A DNA stretch of 64,000 nucleotides from Halomonas ventosae (GCF_004363555.1 NZ_SNZJ01000001.1:124001-188000); one strand, 5' to 3'. Numbered from the stretch's first letter, positions 18,584 to 28,660 are shown. Notes: a model not told the origin generated them from the sequence alone. Program-made: numbers and translations.

Positions 18584-19090
18584 TCAGGCCGCCGGCTCGT
18601 CCTTCACGTAGGCCTTCTGGATGACCACGTCCTCGGCGGGCACGTCGGCGTGCATGCCGCGACGGGTGGTGGGCACGGCCTTGATCTTCTCGACCACGTC
18701 GATGCCCTCGACCACCTCGCCGAACACGCAGTAGCCCCAGCCCTGGACATTCTTGCCGCTGTGGTTGAGGAAGTCGTTGTCGGCGACGTTGATGAAGAAC
18801 TGCGCGGTGGCGGAGTGCGGGTCCTGGGTGCGGGCCATGGCCAGGGTGCCGGTGGTGTTCTTCAGGCCGTTGTCGGCCTCGTTCTCCACCGGGTCACGGG
18901 TCGGCTTCTGGTTGAAGTCGGTGTCGAAGCCGCCGCCCTGGACCATGAAGCCCGGGATCACGCGATGGAAGAGGGTGCCGTCATAGAAGCCGTCGCGGAC
19001 GTACTGCTCGAAGTTGGCGGCGGTCTTGGGCGCCTTCTCGTGGTTCAGGGCGATGGTGATATCGCCGAAATTGGTCTGCAGTACGATCAT
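18584..19090 (-). CDS. ppiB: Cytosolic cyclophilin-type peptidyl-prolyl isomerase B
   Basis: A 168-residue cyclophilin catalysing cis-trans isomerisation of Xaa-Pro bonds. Visible signatures are [13 protein letters not shown] (catalytic Arg43), [19 protein letters not shown] and CVFGEVVEG. There is no signal peptide, so it is the cytoplasmic PpiB form and not PpiA. Upstream of lpxH in a probable two-gene transcript. Confidence 0.96.
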   Translation of the reverse strand: MIVLQTNFGDITIALNHEKAPKTAANFEQYVRDGFYDGTLFHRVIPGFMVQGGGFDTDFNQKPTRDPVENEADNGLKNTTGTLAMARTQDPHSATAQFFINVADNDFLNHSGKNVQGWGYCVFGEVVEGIDVVEKIKAVPTTRRGMHADVPAEDVVIQKAYVKDEPAA

Positions 19091-19439
19091 CGGTAAGTTC
19101 CTGTGCGGTAAAGGGGAGTTGCCTTGGCGTTGCCCATGGCTGTGGCGCTATAATAACGGTTTTGCTTCCAAGCGCGAAGCGAGCAAGGGGCCAGACACCG
19201 GGAGTGCCGATGGCGGTATCGCTCGGGGCTGATCCGGCGGCAGGCTTGCGGAGTGCCGCACCATCGAGGAGGCGCTGTGAACCCCTCCCTGGGCGCTACC
19301 GACGCCATCCCTGGCGTAGGACCTCCTCTACGGCCTGCCCCCGGCGCCCCTCGCTGAGGCACCGCCACCCCATAGCCCTAGGCTCGCCATGCTCGCGCCG
19401 CCAGGTCCGCACCTTCAATCAGAGGTTGTTTCTTCCACC
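19091..19439 (+). promoter_or_regulatory. ppiB/glnS divergent gap with candidate glnS promoter
   Basis: A perfect -10 TATAAT lies at 19149-19154 on the plus strand; the best -35 is TTGGCG (19124-19129) with a long 19-bp spacer. This would give glnS a leader of about 280 bases. I see no tRNA-like leader, riboswitch, terminator or short coding frame with a ribosome site in the remainder. Confidence 0.45.
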
Positions 19440-21149
19440 ATGTCCACCGACACCACCAGCGCGCCGAATTTCATCCGCAACCAGATCCGCGAGGAGATCG
19501 AGGCCGGCCGTAGCGGGAAGATCGTGACCCGCTTCCCGCCGGAGCCCAACGGCTTTCTGCATATCGGCCATGCCAAGTCGATCTGCCTGAATTTCGGGCT
19601 CGCCGAGCACTTCGGTGGCGACTGTCATCTGCGCTTCGACGACACCAACCCGGCCAAGGAGGAGCAGGCCTACATCGACGCCATCAAGGCGGACGTTCAC
19701 TGGCTGGGCTTCGAGTGGGCGGGGCCGGTGCGCTTCGCCTCGGACTACTTCGACCAGCTCTATGCCTGGGCACAGCACCTGGTGCGCGAGGGCAAGGCCT
19801 ATGTCGACGACCTCTCGCCGGATGAGATCCGTGAGTACCGCGGCACCCTGACCGAGGCGGGCAAGCCGAGCCCCTATCGCGAGCGCAGCGCGGACGAGAA
19901 CCTCGACCTGCTCGAGCGCATGCGCAACGGCGAGTTCGCCGAGGGCGAGAAGGTGCTGCGGGCGAAGATCGACATGGCCGCGCCGAACATCAACCTGCGC
20001 GACCCGATCCTCTACCGCATCCGTCACGCCAGCCACCACCAGACCGGCGACAAGTGGAAGATCTACCCCTCCTACGACTTCACCCACGGCCAGTCGGACG
20101 CCCTGGAGGGGGTGACCCACTCGATCTGCACCCTGGAGTTCGAGGACCATCGCCCGCTCTACGACTGGTTCCTCGACAACCTGCCGGTGCCGGCGAAGCC
20201 CCGCCAGATCGAGTTCGCCCGACTCAACCTCAACTACACCCTGACCTCCAAGCGCAAGCTCAAGCTGCTGGTGGACGAGGGCATCGTCGACGGCTGGGAT
20301 GACCCGCGCCTGCCGACCATCTCCGGCATGCGGCGTCGCGGCTACACCCCGGCCTCGATCCGCAAGTTCTGCGAGATGATCGGCGTCACCCGCGCCGACG
20401 GCGGCCTGGTGGATATCGCCATGCTCTACCATGCGATTCGCTCGGACCTCGAGGACAATGCGCCGCGCGCGATGGCCGTGCTGAGGCCCCTGAAGGTGGT
20501 GCTGACCAACGTGCCGGAGGATCACGAGGAGCTCTATGAGGTGCCCGGCCACCCCGCCCGCGAGGACATGGCGGTGCGTCGCGTGCCGTTCACCCGCGAG
20601 ATTTTCATCGACCAGGATGACTTCATGGAGGAGCCGCCCAAGAAGTTCTTCCGCCTGGCACCGGGCAAGGAGGTGCGCCTGCGCAACAGCTACGTGATCC
20701 GCTGCGACGAGGTGGTCAAGGACGCCGCCGGCGAGATCAGCGAGCTGCGCTGCTCCGTGGACTTCGACACCCTGGGCAAGAACCCCGAGGGGCGCAAGGT
20801 CAAGGGGGTGATCCACTGGGTCAGCGCCGAGCACGGCGTGCCCATGGAGGTGCGGCTCTACGACAACCTCTTCCTCGAGGAGCAGCCCGACAAGGACAAG
20901 GATGCCGACTTCCTCGAGCACCTCAATCCCGAGTCGCTGGTGACCGTGCAGGCCATCGGCGAGCCGAGCCTGGCCGGGAGCGAGCCGGAGAGCCGCTTCC
21001 AGTTCGAACGCGTGGGCTACTTCTGCGCCGACCGCCATGCCAGCCGCGACGGCAGGCTGGTGTTCAACCGCACCGTGGGACTCAAGGACAGCTGGGCCAA
21101 GGTCCAGAAGAAAGACGCTCAGAACAAAGACGCGCAGAAGAAGGGGTGA
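19440..21149 (+). CDS. glnS: Glutaminyl-tRNA synthetase
   Basis: Class I aminoacyl-tRNA synthetase charging tRNA-Gln. The 569 residues contain the HIGH motif in [15 protein letters not shown], the LRFDDTNP segment that distinguishes GlnRS/GluRS, and the KMSKS-equivalent TLTSKRKL. C-terminal beta-barrel anticodon domains are intact (E. coli 554 residues). The ATG at 19440 was chosen by alignment to the family N-terminus. cysS overlaps or nearly overlaps its stop, so the two synthetases are probably co-transcribed. Confidence 0.97.
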   Translation: MSTDTTSAPNFIRNQIREEIEAGRSGKIVTRFPPEPNGFLHIGHAKSICLNFGLAEHFGGDCHLRFDDTNPAKEEQAYIDAIKADVHWLGFEWAGPVRFASDYFDQLYAWAQHLVREGKAYVDDLSPDEIREYRGTLTEAGKPSPYRERSADENLDLLERMRNGEFAEGEKVLRAKIDMAAPNINLRDPILYRIRHASHHQTGDKWKIYPSYDFTHGQSDALEGVTHSICTLEFEDHRPLYDWFLDNLPVPAKPRQIEFARLNLNYTLTSKRKLKLLVDEGIVDGWDDPRLPTISGMRRRGYTPASIRKFCEMIGVTRADGGLVDIAMLYHAIRSDLEDNAPRAMAVLRPLKVVLTNVPEDHEELYEVPGHPAREDMAVRRVPFTREIFIDQDDFMEEPPKKFFRLAPGKEVRLRNSYVIRCDEVVKDAAGEISELRCSVDFDTLGKNPEGRKVKGVIHWVSAEHGVPMEVRLYDNLFLEEQPDKDKDADFLEHLNPESLVTVQAIGEPSLAGSEPESRFQFERVGYFCADRHASRDGRLVFNRTVGLKDSWAKVQKKDAQNKDAQKKG

Positions 21150-21151
21150 AC

Positions 21152-22585
21152 GTGAGCGCCGATATGCAGATCTACAACACGCTGACCCGTCGCAAGGAGC
21201 CCTTCACGCCCATCGAGCCGGGCAAGGTGCGCATGTATGTCTGCGGCATGACCGTCTATGACTTCTGCCACCTGGGGCATGCCCGGGTGATGGTGGCCTT
21301 CGACGTCATCACCCGCTACCTGCGGGCCCGGGGCTATGAGGTCACCTATGTGCGCAACGTCACCGACATCGACGACAAGATCCTCAGGCGCGCCGAGGAA
21401 AACGGCGAGTCGATCACCTCGCTCACCGAGCGCATGATCGAGGCCATGCACGAGGACGAGGCGCGCCTCGGCGTGCTGTCCCCGGATCGCGAGCCCCGCG
21501 CCACCCGGCATATCGGCGAGATCATCGCCATGATCGAGACGCTGATCGCCAAGGGCTACGCCTACGCCGCCGACAACGGCGACGTCTACTACCGGGTACG
21601 CCGCTTTGAGCGCTATGGCCGACTGAGCAACCGCGACCCCGACGAGATGCGCGCCGGTGCCCGCATCGAGGTGGACGAGCACAAGGAGGACCCGCTGGAC
21701 TTCGTGCTGTGGAAGGCGGCCAAGCCCGGCGAGGCGAGCTGGCCCTCGCCCTGGGGCGAGGGGCGGCCCGGCTGGCACATCGAGTGCTCGGCCATGTCGA
21801 CCTGCTGCCTGGGCGAGACCTTCGATATCCACGGGGGCGGGCCGGACCTGATGTTCCCCCACCACGAGAACGAGATCGCCCAGAGCGAGGCGGCCACCGG
21901 CCATGCCTACGTCCATACCTGGATGCACGCCGGGGCGGTGCGGGTGAATCACGAGAAGATGTCCAAGTCGCTGGGCAACTTCTTCACCATCCGCGAGGTG
22001 CTGGAACACCACGACCCGGAGGTGGTGCGCTACCTGCTGGTGGCCAGCCACTACCGCAGCCCGATCAACTATGCGCCGGAGTCCCTGGCCGAGGCGCGCA
22101 AGTCGCTGGAGCGCTTCTACAACTCACTGGAAGGTCTTTCGCTCGAAGGGCTGTCACTGGAAGGCAGCGAGCCCGTGGCAGGGGAGGTGGATGGCCGCTT
22201 CGACGAGCGCTTTACCGCCGCCATGGACGATGACTTCAACACCGCCGAGGCGCTGTCGGTGCTCTTCGACCTGGCCCGCGAGCTGAACCGCGCCCGGAAG
22301 GAGGCGCCCGAGCAGGCCCCGGCGCTGGCCGCCGAGCTCAGGCGCCTGGGCGGTATCCTGGGGCTGCTGCAGCAGGACCCGGTTGCCTTCCTCAAGGGGG
22401 GAGCGGGTGACCTGCCACTCTCGGAAGCGGAGATCCAGGCGAGGATCGACGCGCGGGCCGCGGCCAAGAAGGCCAGGGACTTCGCTGCCGCCGATGCCAT
22501 CCGCGACGAGCTCGCCGCGCTGGGCATCATCCTCAAGGATGCCCGCGAGGGGACGACCTGGGTGTTCGACAAGCCGGAAGGCTGA
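21152..22585 (+). CDS. cysS: Cysteinyl-tRNA synthetase
   Basis: Class I synthetase charging tRNA-Cys. It shows the HIGH-type motif HLGHARV, zinc ligands (Cys in YVCGMTVYD, Cys in HIECSAMS and His residues of FPHHENE), and KMSKS at EKMSKSLGN. Start is uncertain between GTG 21146, GTG 21152 and ATG 21164; 21152 has the best-spaced AAGGGG, while 21164 begins the conserved [11 protein letters not shown] small in-frame repeat (SLEG three times, near residues 325-337) sits between the catalytic and anticodon-binding parts. Co-transcribed with glnS. Confidence 0.96.
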   Translation: MSADMQIYNTLTRRKEPFTPIEPGKVRMYVCGMTVYDFCHLGHARVMVAFDVITRYLRARGYEVTYVRNVTDIDDKILRRAEENGESITSLTERMIEAMHEDEARLGVLSPDREPRATRHIGEIIAMIETLIAKGYAYAADNGDVYYRVRRFERYGRLSNRDPDEMRAGARIEVDEHKEDPLDFVLWKAAKPGEASWPSPWGEGRPGWHIECSAMSTCCLGETFDIHGGGPDLMFPHHENEIAQSEAATGHAYVHTWMHAGAVRVNHEKMSKSLGNFFTIREVLEHHDPEVVRYLLVASHYRSPINYAPESLAEARKSLERFYNSLEGLSLEGLSLEGSEPVAGEVDGRFDERFTAAMDDDFNTAEALSVLFDLARELNRARKEAPEQAPALAAELRRLGGILGLLQQDPVAFLKGGAGDLPLSEAEIQARIDARAAAKKARDFAAADAIRDELAALGIILKDAREGTTWVFDKPEG

Positions 22586-22606
22586 CGCTCCGTTCCACGC
22601 TCCAAT

Positions 22607-22645
22607 ACGCCCTGCCCGCCGCAAGGTGGGCCGGGCGTGTTATTT
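22607..22645 (+). terminator. Terminator-like hairpin after cysS
   Basis: CGCCCTGCCCGCC (22608-22620) and GGTGGGCCGGGCG (22625-22637) pair across loop GCAA, with two mismatches, and are followed by TGTTATTT. It is 22 bases after the cysS stop. Confidence 0.7.
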
Positions 22646-22710
22646 AAACAGCCGCGTCTCCATATCGTTAATCAGTGTCATCGTAGCGCTGTAAGGGATT
22701 TTGTGCAGCG

Positions 22711-22790
22711 TACTGCTCAAACTATTCCCATAAAGTTTTTCCTGTGCGCTATACTGCTCATATATTCGAAGTTAAGTCATTTTTGAGCAT
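22711..22790. promoter_or_regulatory. Repeated operator half-sites and promoter of the second hipA
   Basis: TACTGCTCAA (22711-22720) and TACTGCTCAT (22752-22761) are direct repeats 41 bp apart; TTTTGAGCAT (22781-22790) carries the same TGCTCA core inverted. The middle site overlaps TATACT (22750-22755), a good -10 hexamer. Arrangement about four helical turns apart, over a promoter, suggests cooperative repression by the linked helix-turn-helix protein. The region is noticeably AT-rich relative to its surroundings. Confidence 0.55.
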
Positions 22791-22810
22791 TTTACTGTGC
22801 AGGGGATGCC

Positions 22811-24157
22811 TTGGAACTGACGGTGCAGATTCATTTCGATCAAGCCTGGCATGATGCGGCGATTCTGGCCTTGCCATCACCTGAGCGTGGAGTACGGGGG
22901 GAGTCTCGGCTGCGCTATGTGTCCCATTATGCCGTCGACTGGATGTACCACGATGACTTTCATGCCTGCAGCCTGCTGCTGCCTGTGGAGCTGATGCTGA
23001 CCCATGAGTGCCCACGCTGGTTTGGCTTTCTGGAAGACATCATGCCGGCGGGCGCCAGCCGTCGCTTCTGGGTAAGCTACCTTGGCCTGCAAGATCTGCC
23101 TGAAGGTCACCAGGACACGGAACTACTGGCCCGAGGGACCATCGCCCCGGTGGGTAACCTGCGTATCAAGGAGGCGGTGCCCGACGATGCCATGAGTGAT
23201 GCCCTGGGGGAGCGGCGCTTTCCGATGCGTAGCGTCGTGGAGCGTGATGTGGATTTCCTGGAGTATGCCCAGCAGATGGGCGCGGCCAGCGGGGGAGCGA
23301 CGGGGGCTGGCGGGGAGGCCCCCAAACTGCTGTTGCGGCTGGACAAGGATGAGCAGGTCTGGATCGACACCTGGCAGGAAGAGTGCTGTCGGCCGGATAC
23401 GCCAATGCTGGTCAAGTTCCCTCGAGGCAGTCGCTCCAGCGATGACTGCGACATCCTGCGCGCCGAGTACCACTACTACCAGGAACTGGCAGAGCTGGGC
23501 GTCGACACTATCGATACGCGGGGCATGCGTTTGATCGAGGGTGATCGTTACCCTTCGCTCTGGCTGCCACGCTTCGACATGCAGTATCTCGACGGGGCCT
23601 GGGTACGATATGGGCTGGAATCCGTCTACTCCTTGATGGGGGTGGCACCGGGCAGTTTTCTTCGGCACGGCGAGGTTCTGCGCCAGCTGGTGGGCCTGCT
23701 GCAGGAACAGTACCGGGTCTGCGAACTGGGCGATAGTTTTGACACCCAAGCCTTCGTGATCGAGTGGGTCAAGCGTGACCTGCTCAACATCGCTTTTGGC
23801 AATTCCGACAACCATGGTCGCAATTCGGCGCTGCTCAAGTGCCACAAGGGAATCTGGTTATCCCCGGTCTACGATTTCGCCCCCATGAAGGCCGATCCTG
23901 AGGGAGTGACGCGCACGATGCAGTGGGGGGCGCCCCTCGAGGTGGGCGGTGAGTTTGACTGGCACGGCATTGCGGACTCTCTCGCCGACCTGGCGGCGCC
24001 CGACCGCCTGATGACAGCGTTGCAGCAACTGGGTGTCGCCCTCGCGGGCCTAGAGGGACGCTTGGCTGCGCGAGGGCTTCCCTCTCGCATCCTGGACAAG
24101 CCGGCAGTAGGCTTGCGCTCTCTGGACACACGACTCAAGCGCTGGGGACTGCTGTGA
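22811..24157 (+). CDS. HipA-domain kinase, YjjJ-like (second locus)
   Basis: A 448-residue HipA-fold kinase different in layout from the one at 1560. It has a long N-terminal region, a glycine/serine loop (about 159-173, SGGATGAGGEAPK), a likely ATP lysine in MLVKFP (Lys202), the catalytic NSDNHGRN (331-338; Asp333) and YDFAP (Asp355). All catalytic residues are intact. Size and layout recall E. coli YjjJ. The start is TTG 22811, five bases after AGGGG. The partner HTH gene follows, overlapping by four bases (GTGA), which is the reverse of hipB-hipA order. A chromosomal toxin role is inferred. Confidence 0.85.
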   Translation: MELTVQIHFDQAWHDAAILALPSPERGVRGESRLRYVSHYAVDWMYHDDFHACSLLLPVELMLTHECPRWFGFLEDIMPAGASRRFWVSYLGLQDLPEGHQDTELLARGTIAPVGNLRIKEAVPDDAMSDALGERRFPMRSVVERDVDFLEYAQQMGAASGGATGAGGEAPKLLLRLDKDEQVWIDTWQEECCRPDTPMLVKFPRGSRSSDDCDILRAEYHYYQELAELGVDTIDTRGMRLIEGDRYPSLWLPRFDMQYLDGAWVRYGLESVYSLMGVAPGSFLRHGEVLRQLVGLLQEQYRVCELGDSFDTQAFVIEWVKRDLLNIAFGNSDNHGRNSALLKCHKGIWLSPVYDFAPMKADPEGVTRTMQWGAPLEVGGEFDWHGIADSLADLAAPDRLMTALQQLGVALAGLEGRLAARGLPSRILDKPAVGLRSLDTRLKRWGLL

Positions 24158-24459
24158 AGCCCCGTGATGCTGAAGACCGCGAAGCGGCGCTGGTGACGCT
24201 GCTGCAACGCTTCTATGCCGGCGAGCTGACCGAGGGCCAGCTGCTGCGGGCACTGCGGCGCGATGTGCTGGGTCTTTCCCAGACGCGCTATGCCGCCCTG
24301 GTTGGCATCAGTCGTCGCACGCTTTCCGATCTGGAGGGAGACAAGGGCAATGTTACCCTCGCGGTCGTGAATCGGGTCTTCAAACCGCTGGGGCTCCAGG
24401 TCGGACTGTTGCCACGCAAGCGACGCCTGCTGGATCAAGCGCTTAAGCCAACCGATTAA
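24154..24459 (+). CDS. HTH regulator/antitoxin paired with the upstream HipA kinase
   Basis: A 101-residue protein with an XRE-like helix-turn-helix (about 28-65; LGLSQTRYAALVGISRRTLSDLEGD) and a basic C-terminus. The GTG start overlaps the kinase stop (GTGA), implying coupled translation. It is the likely antitoxin and autorepressor acting on the TGCTCA sites at 22711-22790. Which protein it binds is inferred from position. Confidence 0.82.
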   Translation: MKPRDAEDREAALVTLLQRFYAGELTEGQLLRALRRDVLGLSQTRYAALVGISRRTLSDLEGDKGNVTLAVVNRVFKPLGLQVGLLPRKRRLLDQALKPTD

Positions 24460-24523
24460 CGGGGAGCGACCCCGAGGCAGGCTGCTTGATGAAGCTGCCT
24501 GGAGGAGGCCGCAGCACTCGCTA

Positions 24524-25534
24524 TCAGGTTCCAGAGCTGCTTCGACAGGACGAGGGGGAGTAGGGGAAAGGCGGCAGCGGAATCTGCCGCGGCCAGTCAT
24601 CACCGACCACGAACAGCCGCCGCCAGCCCATATCCACATGCCACAGGGCCAGCTGGACAGGGGAGGCCGGCCTGCCAAGGTGCTGGGCTAGCCGGGCCTC
24701 CAGGTCGCGTAGCGGCACTAGGGCCTCGCGCCGGGGCAGGGCGAGCCAGTGGGGCTTGTGCAGCCAGGCGCCTCGGGTGCCCCGGGGCAGGCCATCGCGC
24801 AGCCGGTGCCACTCCCGGGCGAACAGCCAGTGTCCCTGGAGGTGGTGGGGGGTGGCCTCCCGCGGGGCCGGCAGGGGGGCATGCCAGGGATAGAAGAGCA
24901 CCCCCGGGATCGCCAGCCGCACGGCCAGGGGCGACGCCCCGTCCTGCCCGGGGGGCGAGTGGGACGACAGCAGCGGTGCCAGGGCTTCGCGCGCCTCGGG
25001 GGAGTCGGTGAGCCTGAGCTGGTGGCGGTGCAGGTGCTCGCGCTTGGCGGCCAGGCTGTCGGCCCCGCCCGGGCCGATCCAGCGGGCCTGGCTGTCCGCC
25101 GCGCCCGGCCCCTGGGGCAGGCCCAGGTAGAACTTGATGGCGACCTCCAGGTGCACCAAGCTGGTGTCCGTCCGTCCCCGGTAGAGCAGGTCGAGCTCGC
25201 CCAGGGTGCGCTTGCCCTGGTGGATGCGCAGGTTGTGGGCCAGCAGCCGGGTGCCGGGCGCCTCCGAGAGCAGGAACTGCCAGAGCCGCTCGTGGTAGAG
25301 CCCCATGCGCCCCTTGAGCGCCGGTGCCAGGTGCGCCTCCAGGGCGTCGGGTGCCGCCTCCAGGGCATCCAGCCAGGTCGCCAGCCGGTCGTCATCGTCC
25401 AGGCCCAGTTCGCTGCGCGTGGGCCGCCCCGGGCAGGGCATCGCGATCAGGTCGGGGGCCAGCACGATCCACGCCAGGTCGCGAACCAGCGGGTGGTGGC
25501 AATGGTCGAGGAGTCCGCTTCCGGATGGGGCCAT
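24524..25534 (-). CDS. DUF1853 family protein
   Basis: A 336-residue cytosolic protein of unknown function. The start region HHPLVRDLAWIVLAPDL and the core LHLEVAIKFYLG are features I associate with DUF1853, whose fold is related to PD-(D/E)xK nucleases; the E-x-K within LEVAIKF fits that but the activity is unproven. Start ATG 25534 lacks a clear ribosome site. It is divergent from the osmoprotectant operon and convergent with the HTH gene at 24154. Confidence 0.75.
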   Translation of the reverse strand: MAPSGSGLLDHCHHPLVRDLAWIVLAPDLIAMPCPGRPTRSELGLDDDDRLATWLDALEAAPDALEAHLAPALKGRMGLYHERLWQFLLSEAPGTRLLAHNLRIHQGKRTLGELDLLYRGRTDTSLVHLEVAIKFYLGLPQGPGAADSQARWIGPGGADSLAAKREHLHRHQLRLTDSPEAREALAPLLSSHSPPGQDGASPLAVRLAIPGVLFYPWHAPLPAPREATPHHLQGHWLFAREWHRLRDGLPRGTRGAWLHKPHWLALPRREALVPLRDLEARLAQHLGRPASPVQLALWHVDMGWRRLFVVGDDWPRQIPLPPFPYSPSSCRSSSGT

Positions 25535-25561
25535 GGCGATGTCCGACGTTGATGGGCGGGT

Positions 25562-25591
25562 CTGACAGACAAGCTGTACAGGCCTTATACT
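25562..25591 (+). promoter_or_regulatory. Promoter of the yehZYXW operon
   Basis: CTGACA (25562-25567), 18-bp spacer, TATACT (25586-25591), 24 bases before the GTG start of the binding-protein gene. Confidence 0.6.
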
Positions 25592-25615
25592 CAGGATACA
25601 TTCACAAGGAACCGG

Positions 25616-26551
25616 GTGAACATGATGATCCGAACGCTGATTTCCCGCCCAGTGTCTCGATGCGCGGCGCTGGCCGCCGGTACCCTCATGGCCCTCTCGG
25701 CCCAGGCGCAGGACCCCGTGGTGGTCTCCTCCAAGATCGATACCGAGGGGGCGGTGCTTGGCCAGCTGATCCTGCAGCGCCTCGACGAGGGCGGTATCGA
25801 GGTCGAGGATCGCCTCCAGCTGGGGGCAACCAGCATCGTGCGCGAGGCGCTGGTCGCCGGCGAGATCGACCTCTACCCCGAGTACACCGGCAACGGCGCC
25901 TTCTTCTTCGACATGACCGACAGCCCGGTGTGGAAGGATGCCGATCAGGCCCTCGAGACGGTGCGCGAGAAGGATCGCGAGGCCAACGGCCTGGTCTGGC
26001 TGACGCCGGCCGAGGCCAACAACACCTGGGCCATCAGCGTGCGCGGCGAGCTTGCCCGCGAGAACGGGCTGGGAAGCCTGGAGGACCTGGCGGCCTACCT
26101 CGATGACGGCGGCGAGTTCAAGCTGGCGGCCAGCGCCGAGTTCGTCGAGTCGCCCCAGGCCCTGCCGGCCTTCCAGGAGGCCTATGGCTTCGAGCTTTCC
26201 GAGGAGCAGCTGCTGGTGCTCTCCGGCGGCAACACGGCGGCCACCATGCGCGCCGCGGCCCAGCAGACCAGCGGCGTCAACGCCGCCATGACCTATGGCA
26301 CCGACGGCGGCCTTCAGGCGCTGGACCTCGTGGTCATGGACGACACCCTGGGGGTCCAGCCGGTCTACCAGCCCGCCCCGGTGGTGCGCGAGGAGGTGCT
26401 CGAGCGCTACCCCGAGATCGAGTCCCTGCTCGAGCCGGTCTTCCAGGCACTGGACCTCGAGACCCTGCAGCGTCTCAATGGCGACGTGGCGGTGAACGGA
26501 CGGGATCCCGCGGCGGTTGCCGCCGACTTCCTCGACACCCTGGAAGACTGA
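25616..26551 (+). CDS. yehZ: Osmoprotectant ABC importer, periplasmic binding protein (YehZ/OsmF-like)
   Basis: A 311-residue secreted protein with signal peptide (about 1-31, ending SAQA). It belongs to the glycine-betaine/choline-type (OpuAC) family: the ATSIVREALVAGEIDLYPEYTGNG segment is diagnostic. It should capture a quaternary amine or related osmolyte for the permeases downstream. GTG 25616 follows AAGGA; ATG 25622 is an alternative. Gene order yehZ-yehY-yehX-yehW is identical to E. coli. Exact ligand is unknown; the E. coli homologue binds betaine only weakly. Confidence 0.9.
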   Translation: MNMMIRTLISRPVSRCAALAAGTLMALSAQAQDPVVVSSKIDTEGAVLGQLILQRLDEGGIEVEDRLQLGATSIVREALVAGEIDLYPEYTGNGAFFFDMTDSPVWKDADQALETVREKDREANGLVWLTPAEANNTWAISVRGELARENGLGSLEDLAAYLDDGGEFKLAASAEFVESPQALPAFQEAYGFELSEEQLLVLSGGNTAATMRAAAQQTSGVNAAMTYGTDGGLQALDLVVMDDTLGVQPVYQPAPVVREEVLERYPEIESLLEPVFQALDLETLQRLNGDVAVNGRDPAAVAADFLDTLED

Positions 26552-26558
26552 GGCCGCC

Positions 26559-27719
26559 TTGCGCCCGGAGAACCCCGGACCCAACGTCGTCCTGCTGAGC
26601 CTGTCACTGGTCGCCCTGGCCGCCTGGTTGGGGCTGGACACGGTCAGCGTGGCCGCCAATCGCATCGTGCCCGGCACCGGTCATGGGGTTGCCGACGTCA
26701 TCGGTGTCGCGGGGGCGCTTGTCAGCGGTGTGCCCTGGCTGGCGCTCGCCGGGTTCGCCTGGCGTCCCACGTCGCGTCGCTTCGCCCTGGCCCTCGCCCT
26801 GGTGGTGCTGATGCTCTCGGCCCTGCCGGCCTGGCTGGCGCTGTCGGCCGTCACCCTGGTCGACAGCGCCCAGGCCCGCCTGGGTATCGGGGCCGGCATC
26901 TGGGTGGTGCTCTTCCTGTTGCTGCTGGTCATGATCGAGCTGCGCAGTCGGCTCGTGCTGTCGCGGCCGATCGGCTGGGCCTTGCTGCTGCCCCCGGTGG
27001 TGAGCGCGGGACTCTGCCTCAGCCTCTGGCTGGAGCCGCTGGCGCTGTGGCAGGAGTATCGCGGCCGCAGTGGCCAGTTCCTGGGCGCCGTCGTCGAGCA
27101 CCTGCTGCTGGTCGGGGTGGCGGTGGGGACGAGCCTGGTGCTCGGCGTGCTCCTGGCGCTGGCCATGCGCCGCTGGCCCGGCGTGCAGAAGGCGGGCTTC
27201 GGCGTGCTCAATTTCCTGCAGACGATCCCCAGCATCGCGCTCTTCGGCCTGCTGCTGGCGCCGCTCGCCTGGCTGTCGGCGAACGTCGAGTGGCTGGCGG
27301 CGCTGGGCGTCAGCGGCATCGGCTGGGCGCCGGCCCTGCTGGCGCTGGTGGGCTACAGCCTGCTGCCCATGGTGCGCAATACCTTCGTCGCCCTGGAGGC
27401 GGTCGACCCCGGGGTGATCGATGCCGCCCGCGGCATGGGCATGAGCCGCGGCCAGGTATTCCGCCAGGTGCGCCTGCCGCTGGCGCTGCCGGTGATCCTC
27501 GAGGGCATCCGCATCACCACGGTACAGGCCATCGGGCTGACCGCCGTGGCCGCGCTGATCGGTGCCGGGGGACTGGGCACCTTCATCTTCCAGGGGCTCG
27601 GCCAGGCCGCCATGGACCTGGTGCTGCTGGGCGCGCTGCCCATCCTGGTGATGGCGCTGCTGGTGGATGCCCTGCTCGGCGCCCTGACCGACGTCCTGCG
27701 CCCGGGAGGGGCGAAATGA
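26559..27719 (+). CDS. yehY: Osmoprotectant ABC importer, large permease (YehY-like)
   Basis: A 386-residue inner-membrane permease. An N-terminal half of about six hydrophobic segments precedes a binding-protein-dependent transport domain with the EAA-like loop DAARGMGMSRGQVFRQVRLP. The long form, about 385 residues, is characteristic of YehY as opposed to shorter OpuC permeases. Start TTG 26559 is preceded by GAGG. It overlaps yehX by four bases (ATGA). Confidence 0.9.
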   Translation: MRPENPGPNVVLLSLSLVALAAWLGLDTVSVAANRIVPGTGHGVADVIGVAGALVSGVPWLALAGFAWRPTSRRFALALALVVLMLSALPAWLALSAVTLVDSAQARLGIGAGIWVVLFLLLLVMIELRSRLVLSRPIGWALLLPPVVSAGLCLSLWLEPLALWQEYRGRSGQFLGAVVEHLLLVGVAVGTSLVLGVLLALAMRRWPGVQKAGFGVLNFLQTIPSIALFGLLLAPLAWLSANVEWLAALGVSGIGWAPALLALVGYSLLPMVRNTFVALEAVDPGVIDAARGMGMSRGQVFRQVRLPLALPVILEGIRITTVQAIGLTAVAALIGAGGLGTFIFQGLGQAAMDLVLLGALPILVMALLVDALLGALTDVLRPGGAK

Positions 27720-28660
27720 TCGACCTGATCCATGTCACCAAGCGCTTCGGCGCCACCACCGCGGTGGATGATATCTCGCTGAGCGTGGCCCGGGGCGAGC
27801 TCTGCGTGCTGGTGGGCACCTCCGGCTGCGGCAAGTCGACCACGCTGCGCATGATCAATCGGCTGATCGAGCACAGCGAGGGCGAGATTCACATCGATGG
27901 CCAGCAGATCCGCGCCTTCCGCGAGGAGACCCTGCGTCGACGCATGGGGTACGCGATCCAGAGCACGGGGCTCTTTCCCCACTGGACGGTGGCCCGCAAT
28001 ATCGGCCTGGTGCCGCGGCTGCTCAAGTGGCCGGCCGCGAAGGTCCAGGCGCGGGTCGAGGAGCTGATGGCGTTGCTGGGGCTCTCCATGGAGGAGTTCG
28101 CCGGCAAGTATCCCCACCAGCTCTCCGGCGGACAGGCGCAGCGCGTGGGGGTCGCCCGGGCGCTGGCTGCCGACCCGGACATCCTGCTGATGGACGAGCC
28201 CTTCGGCGCCCTGGATCCCATCACCCGGGAGAGCCTGCAGGAGGAACTGCGCGAGCTGCAGGCCCGGCTTCACAAGACCATCGTCTTCGTCACCCACGAC
28301 ATGGACGAGGCGCTGCGCCTGGCGGACCACCTGGTGGTGATGCATCAGGGGCGCATCGTCCAGCAGGGACGGCCCCTGGAGCTGCTTCGCGAACCGGCGG
28401 ACGGTTTCGTCGAGTCGCTGCTCGGGGGCGAGGACCGCGGCCTGAAGGAGGCGGCGCTGCTGCCGGTCAGCCAGCGGATGCGGCCGCTGGGGGCGCAGTC
28501 GCCCGCCGACGAGCGGATCGGCCAGCATGTCAGCCTGCGCGAGGCGCTCTCGGTGATGCTGTGGCGTCATGCCGAGCGCCTCACCGTGGTGGATGACGAC
28601 GGACAGCCGGTGGGCGAGCTCTCCCTGCGCCGCCTGGTGGGAGCACGCAGCGATGACTGA
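27716..28660 (+). CDS. yehX: Osmoprotectant ABC importer, ATPase (YehX-like)
   Basis: A 314-residue ABC ATPase: Walker A GTSGCGKST (34-42), signature LSGGQAQRVGVARAL, Walker B ILLMDEPFGALD and switch His in VTHDMDEA. The C-terminal 70 residues resemble part of a CBS domain, as in OpuA-type ATPases that sense ionic strength, but only about one CBS unit fits. Overlaps both neighbouring permease genes, consistent with a single polycistron. Confidence 0.92.
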   Translation: MIDLIHVTKRFGATTAVDDISLSVARGELCVLVGTSGCGKSTTLRMINRLIEHSEGEIHIDGQQIRAFREETLRRRMGYAIQSTGLFPHWTVARNIGLVPRLLKWPAAKVQARVEELMALLGLSMEEFAGKYPHQLSGGQAQRVGVARALAADPDILLMDEPFGALDPITRESLQEELRELQARLHKTIVFVTHDMDEALRLADHLVVMHQGRIVQQGRPLELLREPADGFVESLLGGEDRGLKEAALLPVSQRMRPLGAQSPADERIGQHVSLREALSVMLWRHAERLTVVDDDGQPVGELSLRRLVGARSDD

